Below are positions 20,012 to 27,791 of a stretch of 43,153 nt of DNA, in pieces (position 1 is the stretch's first letter; each line of letters starts with the position of its first letter). This DNA is from a virus. The notes under the pieces are model-generated. The model did no database searches. It was not told the DNA's origin and worked only from the letters and a program-made list of their open reading frames with translations. The stretch spans positions 1 to 43,153 of IMG/VR virus record IMGVR_UViG_3300028615_000077; one strand, given 5' to 3'. The translations under genes were made by a program, and so were the position numbers.

Positions 20012-20188
20012 ATGTATACTCCTATTGTTACATGTGAATACTGTGGTTCTACGTTGAAAGTGGATCTAATTAGTGAGGATAGGGGGATAATGCACAGTTG
20101 CGGGTGTGAAGAGTCATTTAAGAATTGGGAAAAACAGCATCATTTAGAAATTGAACGACGTAAACGTTTACGAAGAGGAGGACAGTAA
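20012..20188 (+). CDS. Small zinc-ribbon protein (58 residues)
   Basis: The ATG at 20012 directly follows the upstream TAA and has AGAGGAT before it. The protein has C8-E-Y-C11 and C30-G-C32, a compact zinc ribbon, followed by a basic helix (FKNWEKQHHLEIERRKRLRR). The last codons contain the ribosome binding site GAGGAGG for the next gene. It likely binds nucleic acid. Confidence 0.75.
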   Translation: MYTPIVTCEYCGSTLKVDLISEDRGIMHSCGCEESFKNWEKQHHLEIERRKRLRRGGQ

Positions 20189-20189
20189 T

Positions 20190-20870
20190 ATGGTAGCAAA
20201 GAGATCTAGACAAAGGAAAGTTATTCAAATTGATCCTAAGACTATTAAGAAACATTCTGATATTGCGAAGGTTAATAACAATAATGCGTTAGTGGCTGGG
20301 GATCGAGAGAAAACAAAGACTGGTTTTATTGTGCCCGGGTACACAGGTCCTGGGTTTGAGACTTATTTTGAAGTTTTAATGCCGGGGGCGGTTTCGGATA
20401 GACTTAGGCACGCTAAAAAGAATCGAGTACTCCGTGTGGTGTCTGGGGTTGGTTTTGTTATCTCAGAAACTGAAGGTGAGCAGAAGGAAATTAAGATTAA
20501 GCCTGGGGATGAGTTTGTGTGTGAGGCTGGTTCTGCTTATAGGGTTTGCACTACTAATAAAGACCCATTAAGTCTATTCGTGGTGCAGGATTCTAAATAC
20601 TTGGCTCGGTTGGAAGTATTAGAGGAGTCTACGCTGACTGATGCTAGTTCAATTGATGAGTTTGTGTCTAATATGAGAACTCAGTCTTTTCAGGATACAA
20701 CCACGGCTCGAAAAGGGTCTAAAGCCAAAGAACAGTTAGTGGCCTTTAGAAAGGGTTCTCCAGTAGCAACTACAGAGACGGCAAAGGCTAAGGACTCGGT
20801 AGCTACAGTGGTTCAGTCACATAATGTGCGCCCATCTATGGGTAATTTTGATGCAGAAGGGGCTGGGTAA
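20190..20870 (+). CDS. Cupin-fold protein
   Basis: The ATG at 20190 has GAGGAGG upstream; an earlier in-frame ATG lies inside the preceding gene and is not used. The 226-residue protein has a basic N-terminus (AKRSRQRKVIQ), then a cupin-like core, residues about 55-150: GFETYFEVLMPGAVSDRL, RVLRVVSGVGFVI, IKPGDEFVCEAGSAYRV. The usual metal His residues of enzymatic cupins are not evident, so this could be a structural barrel. A Ser/Thr/Lys-rich tail follows. It opens the head-associated block. Confidence 0.7.
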   Translation: MVAKRSRQRKVIQIDPKTIKKHSDIAKVNNNNALVAGDREKTKTGFIVPGYTGPGFETYFEVLMPGAVSDRLRHAKKNRVLRVVSGVGFVISETEGEQKEIKIKPGDEFVCEAGSAYRVCTTNKDPLSLFVVQDSKYLARLEVLEESTLTDASSIDEFVSNMRTQSFQDTTTARKGSKAKEQLVAFRKGSPVATTETAKAKDSVATVVQSHNVRPSMGNFDAEGAG

Positions 20871-20875
20871 TAAAA

Positions 20876-23020
20876 ATGGAGCTGGGGCTTTATATTTCTG
20901 ATTTAAGAAAGGCGTTGGTTACTTCTTCTCCTAAAGCCCCAGAATCTCCTAAACCCAAGGGTCAGACAGGTCCGGGACCAACGACCCCTACTGGACAGGG
21001 TCGAGTGGGTAGACCTCCGTCTGGCGGTGGGTCTCAACCTGCTGGGGAAGGGTGGGAATCTACTTCGACTCCTTTACCTGAAGGCGCGTCTCATGAAGAC
21101 TATGAGTACGTAGCTGGATGGAGGCGTAAGAAGGGCGCTGGTGGTCCTGTTGGACGTCCCGAAGAGCCAGGTTCAGATAAGGATGCAAAAGGAGCCCCAG
21201 AAAAACAGGAAAGTCGAGTTACACCAGATGTAGAAATACCTACTATTATGGAGTCATTTTCTACTGACCCAGCAACATTTGCTGAGGATGACCCTCTTAG
21301 ACATTACATGCATCTGCGTAATATCGAAAGTTTAAGTGGAGAGAGACCTTCAGATCAATTAACTCATTTGCATCATAGTATGATTAGTCAAAAGACGGCT
21401 GATTATACGGCAGAAGAGCATGATCAGCTTGCAGAGCAGTTATTGGGTATGGACCGAGCTGTGGATTCCCAAAAGCATGCTGATGCAGCGGCTAGTATTA
21501 GAGCAAATAGTGCATTTACGTCTGCAGAAACTGATCAGGAAACGTTGGAGTCTCAAGCTGCAGAAGCGAAGGTAAAGGCACAGTCTGAAGCTGTACAGGA
21601 TAAAGTGGGTCAGGCGGAGCAAAAACACACTGAAGCACAAGAGGCTCATAAGAAAATTGAAGAGGAAATTAAAGAACATGATGAAAAGATTTCTTCTTTA
21701 GAGAAAGATGTAGAGAGTAAGGGCAAAGAGGTCGAATCTTTGCAAGATAAAGTTCGTAGGTTTTCAAATAAGCTTAAGGAAAAAGTTGGAGATTTGTCTG
21801 AAACTCAGGAATCTTTAAAGGCTTTTAAAGAAGAGAAACAAGAAAAAATCAAGAATCTTAAAGATGAGAGAACTAAAGCATTAGAAGAGCATAAAGGTAA
21901 GAAGCCAGAAGAGTCTTTGCCAGCTGGGGCCCAAAAGAAACTAAAGTCAGAGAAACCAGGTAGTGTTGAAAGTGCTAAGGCTAAAGTAACACAAGCTAAA
22001 AACAAAGCGGCGTCTAAAAAGGCTCATGTTGGTAAGGCTGAGAAAAGGATTAAAGAAACTAAGACCAAGTTAAACAGCTTACAAAAAGAGGCTGATTCTG
22101 TTGCTAATAAACGGGCTAAAGTTAGTTCGGATGTTGTGTCTTTACAGTCTAAATTATTAGACCATAAAGAAAATAAACCCAAGCATTCTGAGTATGAGAA
22201 GACTACTCAATATCAAAAAGACTTAAAGAAATATAAAGCGGATGAAAAGAAGATTAGGGATACGCTTAAGAGGAAACAGTTAGAGAAGCAAAAATTAGCT
22301 GTGGAACATAAGTCTATTAATCAAAAATTAGCCCCGGTTAAAAATAAGATGAAAGAGCACCAGCAGAAGCTTAAACAAGCGCATCAAGCGCACAAAGAAG
22401 CTGAAACAGATATAGCTGTCGCTAAACATCGGGAATGGCTTGCTGGTCAGAATGAGATTGAACAGAAATTTGATTCTCAAAGAGAAGCTTTAGAGCAAGA
22501 ATTAGGGTCTAAGCAAGCAGAACTAGAAAATAAGTATTCTGATGCCCAGAAGGAATCCAAAGACTTAGCGGATGAGTATAAAAATCTCAGTTCTGAGTTT
22601 AGTTCGGCTGAAAAAGAACACAGTAAGTTACAGAAAGACTTAGAGTCTGTTCAGAAGAAGAAAGAACAATTAGCTAGTAAAAAGGAAAAGGCAGCTAAAA
22701 AAGCAGAACAAGCTGCTGCTAAAGTAGAGCAGGCCAAAGCTAACCAGCAGAAGCAAGAGCAAAAACAAGCGGAACGAGAAAAAGAACAAGAGGAACGAGA
22801 AAAAGAACAGAAAAAGGATCGTGCACGAGGCATTTTTAGTCATGTTTTGGCTGGAGCTAGGTCGGGAAGAGCTGTGGGCGAACAAGTTGGTTCTGCTGCA
22901 GCGAGCAATTCAGGAGAATCTGCGTTGGCTGCTCAATCTGTTGGGTATGCTACCACTGGACCAGTGACCGCTGGACATTATTTATTGTATCCTAGAAGAC
23001 TTAGACCATCGGGAAGGTAA
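20876..23020 (+). CDS. Long coiled-coil protein of the head region
   Basis: A 714-residue protein. Residues 1-12 (MELGLYISDLRKAL) match the start of the next gene's product (MRLYIEDLNKAV). Residues 15-125 are Pro/Gly-rich and disordered. From about 190 to 650 the sequence is a nearly unbroken Lys/Glu/Gln-rich helix with heptad-like spacing (e.g. EEIKEHDEKISSLEKDVE, KAEKRIKETKTKLNSLQKE). A Gly/Ala-rich tail follows. The position before the portal suggests an internal head, ejection or scaffold-core protein rather than a tape measure, which would lie after the sheath. Not identified by family. Confidence 0.8.
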   Translation: MELGLYISDLRKALVTSSPKAPESPKPKGQTGPGPTTPTGQGRVGRPPSGGGSQPAGEGWESTSTPLPEGASHEDYEYVAGWRRKKGAGGPVGRPEEPGSDKDAKGAPEKQESRVTPDVEIPTIMESFSTDPATFAEDDPLRHYMHLRNIESLSGERPSDQLTHLHHSMISQKTADYTAEEHDQLAEQLLGMDRAVDSQKHADAAASIRANSAFTSAETDQETLESQAAEAKVKAQSEAVQDKVGQAEQKHTEAQEAHKKIEEEIKEHDEKISSLEKDVESKGKEVESLQDKVRRFSNKLKEKVGDLSETQESLKAFKEEKQEKIKNLKDERTKALEEHKGKKPEESLPAGAQKKLKSEKPGSVESAKAKVTQAKNKAASKKAHVGKAEKRIKETKTKLNSLQKEADSVANKRAKVSSDVVSLQSKLLDHKENKPKHSEYEKTTQYQKDLKKYKADEKKIRDTLKRKQLEKQKLAVEHKSINQKLAPVKNKMKEHQQKLKQAHQAHKEAETDIAVAKHREWLAGQNEIEQKFDSQREALEQELGSKQAELENKYSDAQKESKDLADEYKNLSSEFSSAEKEHSKLQKDLESVQKKKEQLASKKEKAAKKAEQAAAKVEQAKANQQKQEQKQAEREKEQEEREKEQKKDRARGIFSHVLAGARSGRAVGEQVGSAAASNSGESALAAQSVGYATTGPVTAGHYLLYPRRLRPSGR

Positions 23021-23021
23021 T

Positions 23022-23555
23022 ATGCGTTTATACATAGAAGATTTAAATAAGGCTGTTTCTCAAACACCTTCTACAGGAACTGATACAAAAGATGAGAGTC
23101 AGAGTATTGTTTCTGATAAACGTTCGTATACTACTAATCCTGTAGGAGTGATGGGGGGTGGAGGTAGTGTTTCTTACGATGACCCTGATTCGGGTAAAGA
23201 TTGGAAGCATGATAAAGACAGTTCTGTGGAAAATGCGTTAGAAGAGGAACGACAAAAACGTAATAAAGAGGCTCAGGATCGTAATTTAGTACCTACAGAA
23301 GAAGAAGTTAGTATGACTAAGTCTCTAGACGAGTCTGCTAATGATATGATAAAATCTTTGAATAATAAATTTTCAGCAGAATTGAATAGATACAGACTTA
23401 GTGATTCTGAAAGGTCTTTTCTTAAGTCTGAATTAGGATTATCCGAGGATGATATCCGTAAGGGTAATATTAGTGTGGGTCCTAAGGAAAGAGCAAAATT
23501 CTGTAATTGGTTACAAGACCAGTTTGAAAAGTCCTTAGAGGCATTGCGGAGTTAG
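23022..23555 (+). CDS. Head-region protein with shared N-terminal motif
   Basis: This 177-residue protein begins MRLYIEDLNKAVSQTP, almost the same as the start of the coiled-coil protein upstream. A disordered Gly/Ser/Asp-rich part (about 15-70) is followed by a charged helical region with two KSL tripeptides (MTKSLDESANDMIKSLNNKF) and a C-terminal EKSLEALRS. It starts two bases after the upstream stop. The shared N-terminal peptide suggests common targeting or assembly. No known family. Confidence 0.75.
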   Translation: MRLYIEDLNKAVSQTPSTGTDTKDESQSIVSDKRSYTTNPVGVMGGGGSVSYDDPDSGKDWKHDKDSSVENALEEERQKRNKEAQDRNLVPTEEEVSMTKSLDESANDMIKSLNNKFSAELNRYRLSDSERSFLKSELGLSEDDIRKGNISVGPKERAKFCNWLQDQFEKSLEALRS

Positions 23556-23557
23556 TT

Positions 23558-25279
23558 TTGACGGCTTCAAACAACGATTGGACAGACCAGGTACGGCAGT
23601 GGCTAGCAGATACTAGTTCTATTCCGGCTATGGTAAGAGAGGACATTTTAAAGAGCCATGTAAAGTATGATGAGCCTAGGAAAGGATTTCGTTCTTTGTT
23701 GGAAGATCCCTTGTCGGTTCAGTATGCTATGGGGTATAAAGATCGTAAGTATTCCTTAACTTATGATTTATTAAAGCGAATGCCTCATCAAGTTAGTATT
23801 GTAGCAGCTATTTTGCAGACTCGGTGTAATCAGGTAGCGGCATTTTCAGTACCTTTTAGAGCGTCTAAGTCTGTTGGTTTTGTTGTGAAGCATAAGGATC
23901 CTTCTCATCTTACTTCAGAGGGGGAGATGGAGTTTATTAAAGATTTAGAGAAGTTTATTTATAATTGTGGTGCTCCTAAGCCTAATCCTCACAATCAGTT
24001 TAAACGGGATGATTTTGAAACCTTTTTAAAGAAGATTACACGGGATTCACTAATTTATGATCAAGCCTGTGTGGAAGTGGTGGAAGATCGAAAAGGACAG
24101 CCTTATGAGTTCGTGGCTGTAGATGCATCCACTATTAGAATAGCGGCAAAAAATTTTATTTTTGGTCCAAACGAGACTTATCATAATAGAACTCCTAATT
24201 TTGCTAATCATTTTGCGTCGGGGGATTTAACTAGAGGTCCTTTTAGGATTTTAGATTTATACGAAAAAAGAGCCCGAGATGAAATTGATTATGTCCAGGT
24301 GATTAATGGACAGATTGAGAATGTGTATAGTCGTGAAGAGCTAATATTTGGGGTTCGTAATCCTCGCACTGATATTTATATACAGGGTTATGGATATGGT
24401 GAGCTGGAGCAGTTAATCACTATTATTACTTCATATCTGTATGCGGAGCAATATAATCAGCGTTATTTCTCTCAGGGTAGTGCTCCTAAAGGTCTTTTGA
24501 ATATTAGAGGTGAAAATTTTACACCGGACATGTTAGAGGGTTTTCGGAGGCAGTGGAGAGCTAATTTAGAGGGTGTCGAGAATGCTTGGAAAACTCCTAT
24601 TTTACAAGCTGAGCAGGGAGTTGATTGGATTGAATTAACCAAATCTAACCGAGACATGGAGTATGGTTCTTGGCTTGAGTTCTTGATTAAGATTGCTTGT
24701 GCTGTTTATTTGATTGATCCTGCTGAATTAAATTTCGATTTACATGGTGGCGTGCAGCAAACTCCATTATTTGAGTCTAGCCAGGAGTGGAAGTTAAAGG
24801 CTTCTCGTGACCGTGGCTTAAAGCCTCTGCTTAGGTTTATTGCTAAACAAATTAATCAAAATATTATTAGCAAGATTGATGATCATTTTGTTTTTGATTT
24901 TGTGGGGTTAGATGAGTTAACTGAGCAAGAGAAACATGAGTTGAGACAGGAGCAGGTTGCTTCTTATATGACTCTTAATGAGATTCGTAGGGCTGAGGAT
25001 TTGCCAGACATTCCGGATGGTGATGTGATTCTTAATCCTACTTATTTGCAAAACCGACAGGTTAATATGCAAATTGAGCAACAGAAGATGCAGATGGAAC
25101 AACAGGATGCGCAAATGAATCAAGAGGGTGGTGCTCCCCCACCAGCTGGTCAGCCTGCTGAACAAACCAGTCTCCAGCAAAGTCCTTCTCCTGAATATAC
25201 TGGGACGTTTAGAAAGTCTCAGAATAATGTTATTGAGATTGATTTAGATTCATATAAAGAATTAGCCACACAAACTTAG
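23558..25279 (+). CDS. Portal protein
   Basis: The frame starts at a TTG (23558), two bases after the upstream stop. The 573-residue protein matches tailed-phage portal proteins in length and pattern: a helical N-terminus, HQVSIVAAILQTRCNQVAAF, a segment RDSLIYDQACVEVVED, YGELEQLITIITSYLYAEQY and a conserved NIRGENFTP region typical of portal cores. The C-terminus is Gln-rich (VNMQIEQQKMQMEQQ) and then Pro-rich. It forms the dodecameric channel through which DNA enters and leaves the capsid. Placement upstream of protease, scaffold and capsid genes supports the call. Confidence 0.85.
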   Translation: MTASNNDWTDQVRQWLADTSSIPAMVREDILKSHVKYDEPRKGFRSLLEDPLSVQYAMGYKDRKYSLTYDLLKRMPHQVSIVAAILQTRCNQVAAFSVPFRASKSVGFVVKHKDPSHLTSEGEMEFIKDLEKFIYNCGAPKPNPHNQFKRDDFETFLKKITRDSLIYDQACVEVVEDRKGQPYEFVAVDASTIRIAAKNFIFGPNETYHNRTPNFANHFASGDLTRGPFRILDLYEKRARDEIDYVQVINGQIENVYSREELIFGVRNPRTDIYIQGYGYGELEQLITIITSYLYAEQYNQRYFSQGSAPKGLLNIRGENFTPDMLEGFRRQWRANLEGVENAWKTPILQAEQGVDWIELTKSNRDMEYGSWLEFLIKIACAVYLIDPAELNFDLHGGVQQTPLFESSQEWKLKASRDRGLKPLLRFIAKQINQNIISKIDDHFVFDFVGLDELTEQEKHELRQEQVASYMTLNEIRRAEDLPDIPDGDVILNPTYLQNRQVNMQIEQQKMQMEQQDAQMNQEGGAPPPAGQPAEQTSLQQSPSPEYTGTFRKSQNNVIEIDLDSYKELATQT

Positions 25280-25283
25280 TGTT

Positions 25284-26348
25284 ATGGGATATTATAAGCT
25301 TCATTATCGTACTGAGTTTCAAGGATTACCTATCTCTGTTGAGAATAGGAAGGGGTCTAAAAGGTCTTGGTATGACCCTCATACAGAAGAAGAAGGTCAC
25401 ACCAAGATGTTGTATCCTTATGGGTATATTAGGGGGACTATTGGAGCGGATGGGGACGAGGTAGATGTATTTGTGGGTAATAATAAAAAGTCCAATAAGG
25501 TGTTTGTTATTACTCAGAAGAAGGCTCCTGACTTTAAGACCAATGATGAGCAAAAAATCATGTTAGGTTTTGATTCGGAGAAGGAAGCAAAAACCGCGTA
25601 TGCTAAGCACTATGATAATCCACGGTTTTTTGGCTCTATAAAAGAAATGTCGCTGGACAAATTTAAAGAGAAGGTATTTGATAGCAAAGGTCGCTTTATT
25701 AAAGGGGCATTGAACAAAGAAGGTAATTCTGTTAAACTAGGTGATATTATGGAGAAAAATAAGAAAGACACTGTCTCGGCTATTGATGAAGACGAGATGG
25801 ATGTCAAAAAGAAGTTTCGATCCGATTCACAACGTAAATATATGTATGCTGCGGCGGACCGAGGCGAGATTCCTAAAGATGTAGTAGAGGAATTCTCTGA
25901 TAAGACTCCTAAGAATGCGGATTTGCCTGAAAAGGTTAAGAAAAAGAGGACTATGGATAAAGCTATTAAGGATTTGAAACAAGCCGAAGAACTATTCAAG
26001 GCTCTATCTAGTCGTGTGGTGTCGGGGTTGGCTAAGCGCGCGCGTATGCAGCAAGCTGTTGCTGAGTATGTTTCTCCTACGACGTATACTCCGTTTGATA
26101 ATACAGAGGTTGGGCAAGCGGGTTCGGCCGATGAGCAGCCACTAATTGGCACAAATCGCACTCGTAATATACATGAACCTCCAGTAGTGCCAGTACGGTC
26201 CATTGATAATGCAGTTTTTTCGGCTACACCTTGTCAGCCGGAAGTGTATAAGTCATGTGATGGTTGTGGTTATATGTATAAGAGTATTAATTGTCCAAAG
26301 TGTAGTGCTGGAAATTTTGGTGAGTCTGGTCCTTATTGGAAGCGGTAA
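25284..26348 (+). CDS. Inorganic-pyrophosphatase-like domain protein with C-terminal zinc ribbon
   Basis: Residues 1-130 (KLHYRTEFQGLPISVENRKG, YPYGYIRGTIGADGDEVDVF, KIMLGFDSEKEAKTAYAKHY, NPRFFGSIKEMSLDKFKEKV) match a domain of phage and polyvalent proteins classed as inorganic pyrophosphatase-like (InPase). The middle has FRSDSQRKYMYAAADRG, a short motif common in phage head-region proteins. The C-terminal 40 residues have CDGCGYMYKSINCPKC, a zinc ribbon. Total length is 354. It lies directly after the portal, so it may be a minor head protein; pyrophosphatase activity is inferred from the domain only. Confidence 0.75.
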   Translation: MGYYKLHYRTEFQGLPISVENRKGSKRSWYDPHTEEEGHTKMLYPYGYIRGTIGADGDEVDVFVGNNKKSNKVFVITQKKAPDFKTNDEQKIMLGFDSEKEAKTAYAKHYDNPRFFGSIKEMSLDKFKEKVFDSKGRFIKGALNKEGNSVKLGDIMEKNKKDTVSAIDEDEMDVKKKFRSDSQRKYMYAAADRGEIPKDVVEEFSDKTPKNADLPEKVKKKRTMDKAIKDLKQAEELFKALSSRVVSGLAKRARMQQAVAEYVSPTTYTPFDNTEVGQAGSADEQPLIGTNRTRNIHEPPVVPVRSIDNAVFSATPCQPEVYKSCDGCGYMYKSINCPKCSAGNFGESGPYWKR

Positions 26349-26350
26349 TA

Positions 26351-26779
26351 ATGGATATTTATCTTCATAAGTCTTTAGTCAAAGCTAATAAACAGTCCAA
26401 AAAACTGAATAGGGAATCTTCGGAGGCAGGTTCTAAGTCGGGGGGACGATTGCCTAGTAGTGCTGATCGAGGAGTTGGTGGTCAGCGTGGTGGCAAGTAT
26501 GTGGCTAGGGTGCAGGTGGGATACACTAAGGATAACAAGCCACAGTATAAGTATTTTACTTCTGTCGAAGATTATAGAACGTATTTAGAGAACAAGGGTA
26601 AGACTAAAGGGGAAAAGAAAGAACCTGATAGTGGTACTTCAGATAGTTTAAAGCGAAAGAAGACTAAAGAAGAGAAGAAAGAACGTAAGCTTCGTAGTGA
26701 AGGTATAGGGGCATTTATTAAGGATAAAGACAAAAAGAAAAAAGTAGAAAAGAGTTTGTCTTTATTTATAGAGGTTTAA
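26351..26779 (+). CDS. Small basic head-region protein
   Basis: The ATG at 26351 gives MDIYLHKSLVKANKQSKK, another variant of the shared N-terminal type. The 142-residue protein is rich in Lys, Gly and Ser. It contains a compact core GGKYVARVQVGYTKDNKPQY then KYFTSVEDYRTYLENKG, and ends with EKSLSLFIEV, again with a KSL peptide. Overlap with the preceding gene is avoided by this start. Not recognised. Confidence 0.7.
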   Translation: MDIYLHKSLVKANKQSKKLNRESSEAGSKSGGRLPSSADRGVGGQRGGKYVARVQVGYTKDNKPQYKYFTSVEDYRTYLENKGKTKGEKKEPDSGTSDSLKRKKTKEEKKERKLRSEGIGAFIKDKDKKKKVEKSLSLFIEV

Positions 26780-26780
26780 T

Positions 26781-27305
26781 ATGAGCGGTAGTGACAATTC
26801 GTCGAAGGTGCCTGTTAGGTTTATTGAAGGGAATCAGGAGCTTCTAAAGTCCATGGGCACGGATTATAGCAGTGTTAAGGGTAAGACTGACTATATTAAT
26901 GATGTTCATGCTAATGTGGAAATGGCTCGTATTGAGGAAAATTATAGGACTCCCACAGGGAGAGTAAACGGTAATGAGCTGTTTCGTCGTTATTTAGATG
27001 GGCGGCTAGATATTAAGTATGCAGTTCATAAGGTTGTGGATGCCCTACATAAATATAGGGAACATGCAGTTCCTCTTTACACACAAGAGTTAGTTGCTCT
27101 ACAGATTCTGTTTCCTGAGGTGATTTCTGATGGGCTTATAGATCCATCTATGGTGAGCGCTGTGGCGGGAGTTAATGTTAAGATTACTCCTCAAGAGCGA
27201 GAGTTAATACGCATAAAAGTGGCAAGCCATATTGCTGAGGAAATAAACTGGAATGCTGGCATGGGTGGGGGAAGTGTTCCAGGAAGGCATCAAACTAGGG
27301 CCTAA
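26781..27305 (+). CDS. Unknown head-region protein
   Basis: A 174-residue protein with LLKSMGTDYSSVKGKTD near the N-terminus and a central helical part (GNELFRRYLDGRLDIKYAVH, KVVDALHKYREHAVPLYTQE), ending with HIAEEINWNAGMGGG. It starts two bases after the preceding stop, and its TAA overlaps the next ATG (TAATG). The function is unknown. Confidence 0.75.
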   Translation: MSGSDNSSKVPVRFIEGNQELLKSMGTDYSSVKGKTDYINDVHANVEMARIEENYRTPTGRVNGNELFRRYLDGRLDIKYAVHKVVDALHKYREHAVPLYTQELVALQILFPEVISDGLIDPSMVSAVAGVNVKITPQERELIRIKVASHIAEEINWNAGMGGGSVPGRHQTRA

Positions 27306-27502
27306 TGAAAATTAAAACTGACGCTAATATTTCTTCTGAGGACTTGCCTTCTATTAATTTGGGGCTATACCATACTATTAAAAAGTCCACTACAGAGAAT
27401 ATGCCACAGTTGAGTGGGTTAGAAAAAAAGTTAGAAAAAGAAGCTAACGATGTTTTTGATGTTTTTATTTCTAATTTGTTGGGAGAAATAATAAATGAAT
27501 AA
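27305..27502 (+). CDS. Unknown small protein
   Basis: A 65-residue protein whose ATG overlaps the upstream TAA. It contains SEDLPSINLGLYHTIKKS and a charged C-terminal helix (LEKKLEKEANDVFDVFISNL). The stop overlaps the next start by 8 bases. No motif beyond the hxKS peptide common in this block. Confidence 0.65.
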   Translation: MKIKTDANISSEDLPSINLGLYHTIKKSTTENMPQLSGLEKKLEKEANDVFDVFISNLLGEIINE

Positions 27503-27791
27503 TTGGAATCCAAAGCCATTACGGCCAAAGGCAAAAGATGATTTATTTCCTATGGAGGAAAATGTTACAATCACTAAGGGAGCTTTGGAGCCTTTGCAAG
27601 CTCAACGACGTTTAGATGGGACACCACTAACTAGACATGCTCGTACTGCCTTGTATCCTAAGGGACCTGAGCTATACTTAGGTGAGGAGCATGTTAGTAA
27701 GGGGAGTCTAAATGCGAAGGACGAGAATGATAGTCCTCCTAAGTTAGATCCAGATGAAGTGGTTAAGGCGTTTCTGAGTATTAATGATTAA
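27495..27791 (+). CDS. Unknown small protein
   Basis: A 98-residue, mostly disordered-looking protein rich in Pro, Lys and Asp (NNWNPKPLRPKAKDDLFPME ... VSKGSLNAKDENDSPPKLD). It overlaps both neighbours by 8 bases. Possibly a short linker or accessory protein for the large gene that follows. Not recognised. Confidence 0.65.
   Translation: MNNWNPKPLRPKAKDDLFPMEENVTITKGALEPLQAQRRLDGTPLTRHARTALYPKGPELYLGEEHVSKGSLNAKDENDSPPKLDPDEVVKAFLSIND

Noticed and set aside
21440-22885. Minus-strand frames inside the long coiled-coil gene, rich in Phe, Leu and Ser.
   Set aside because: These are antisense shadows of a Lys/Glu/Gln-rich coding strand.
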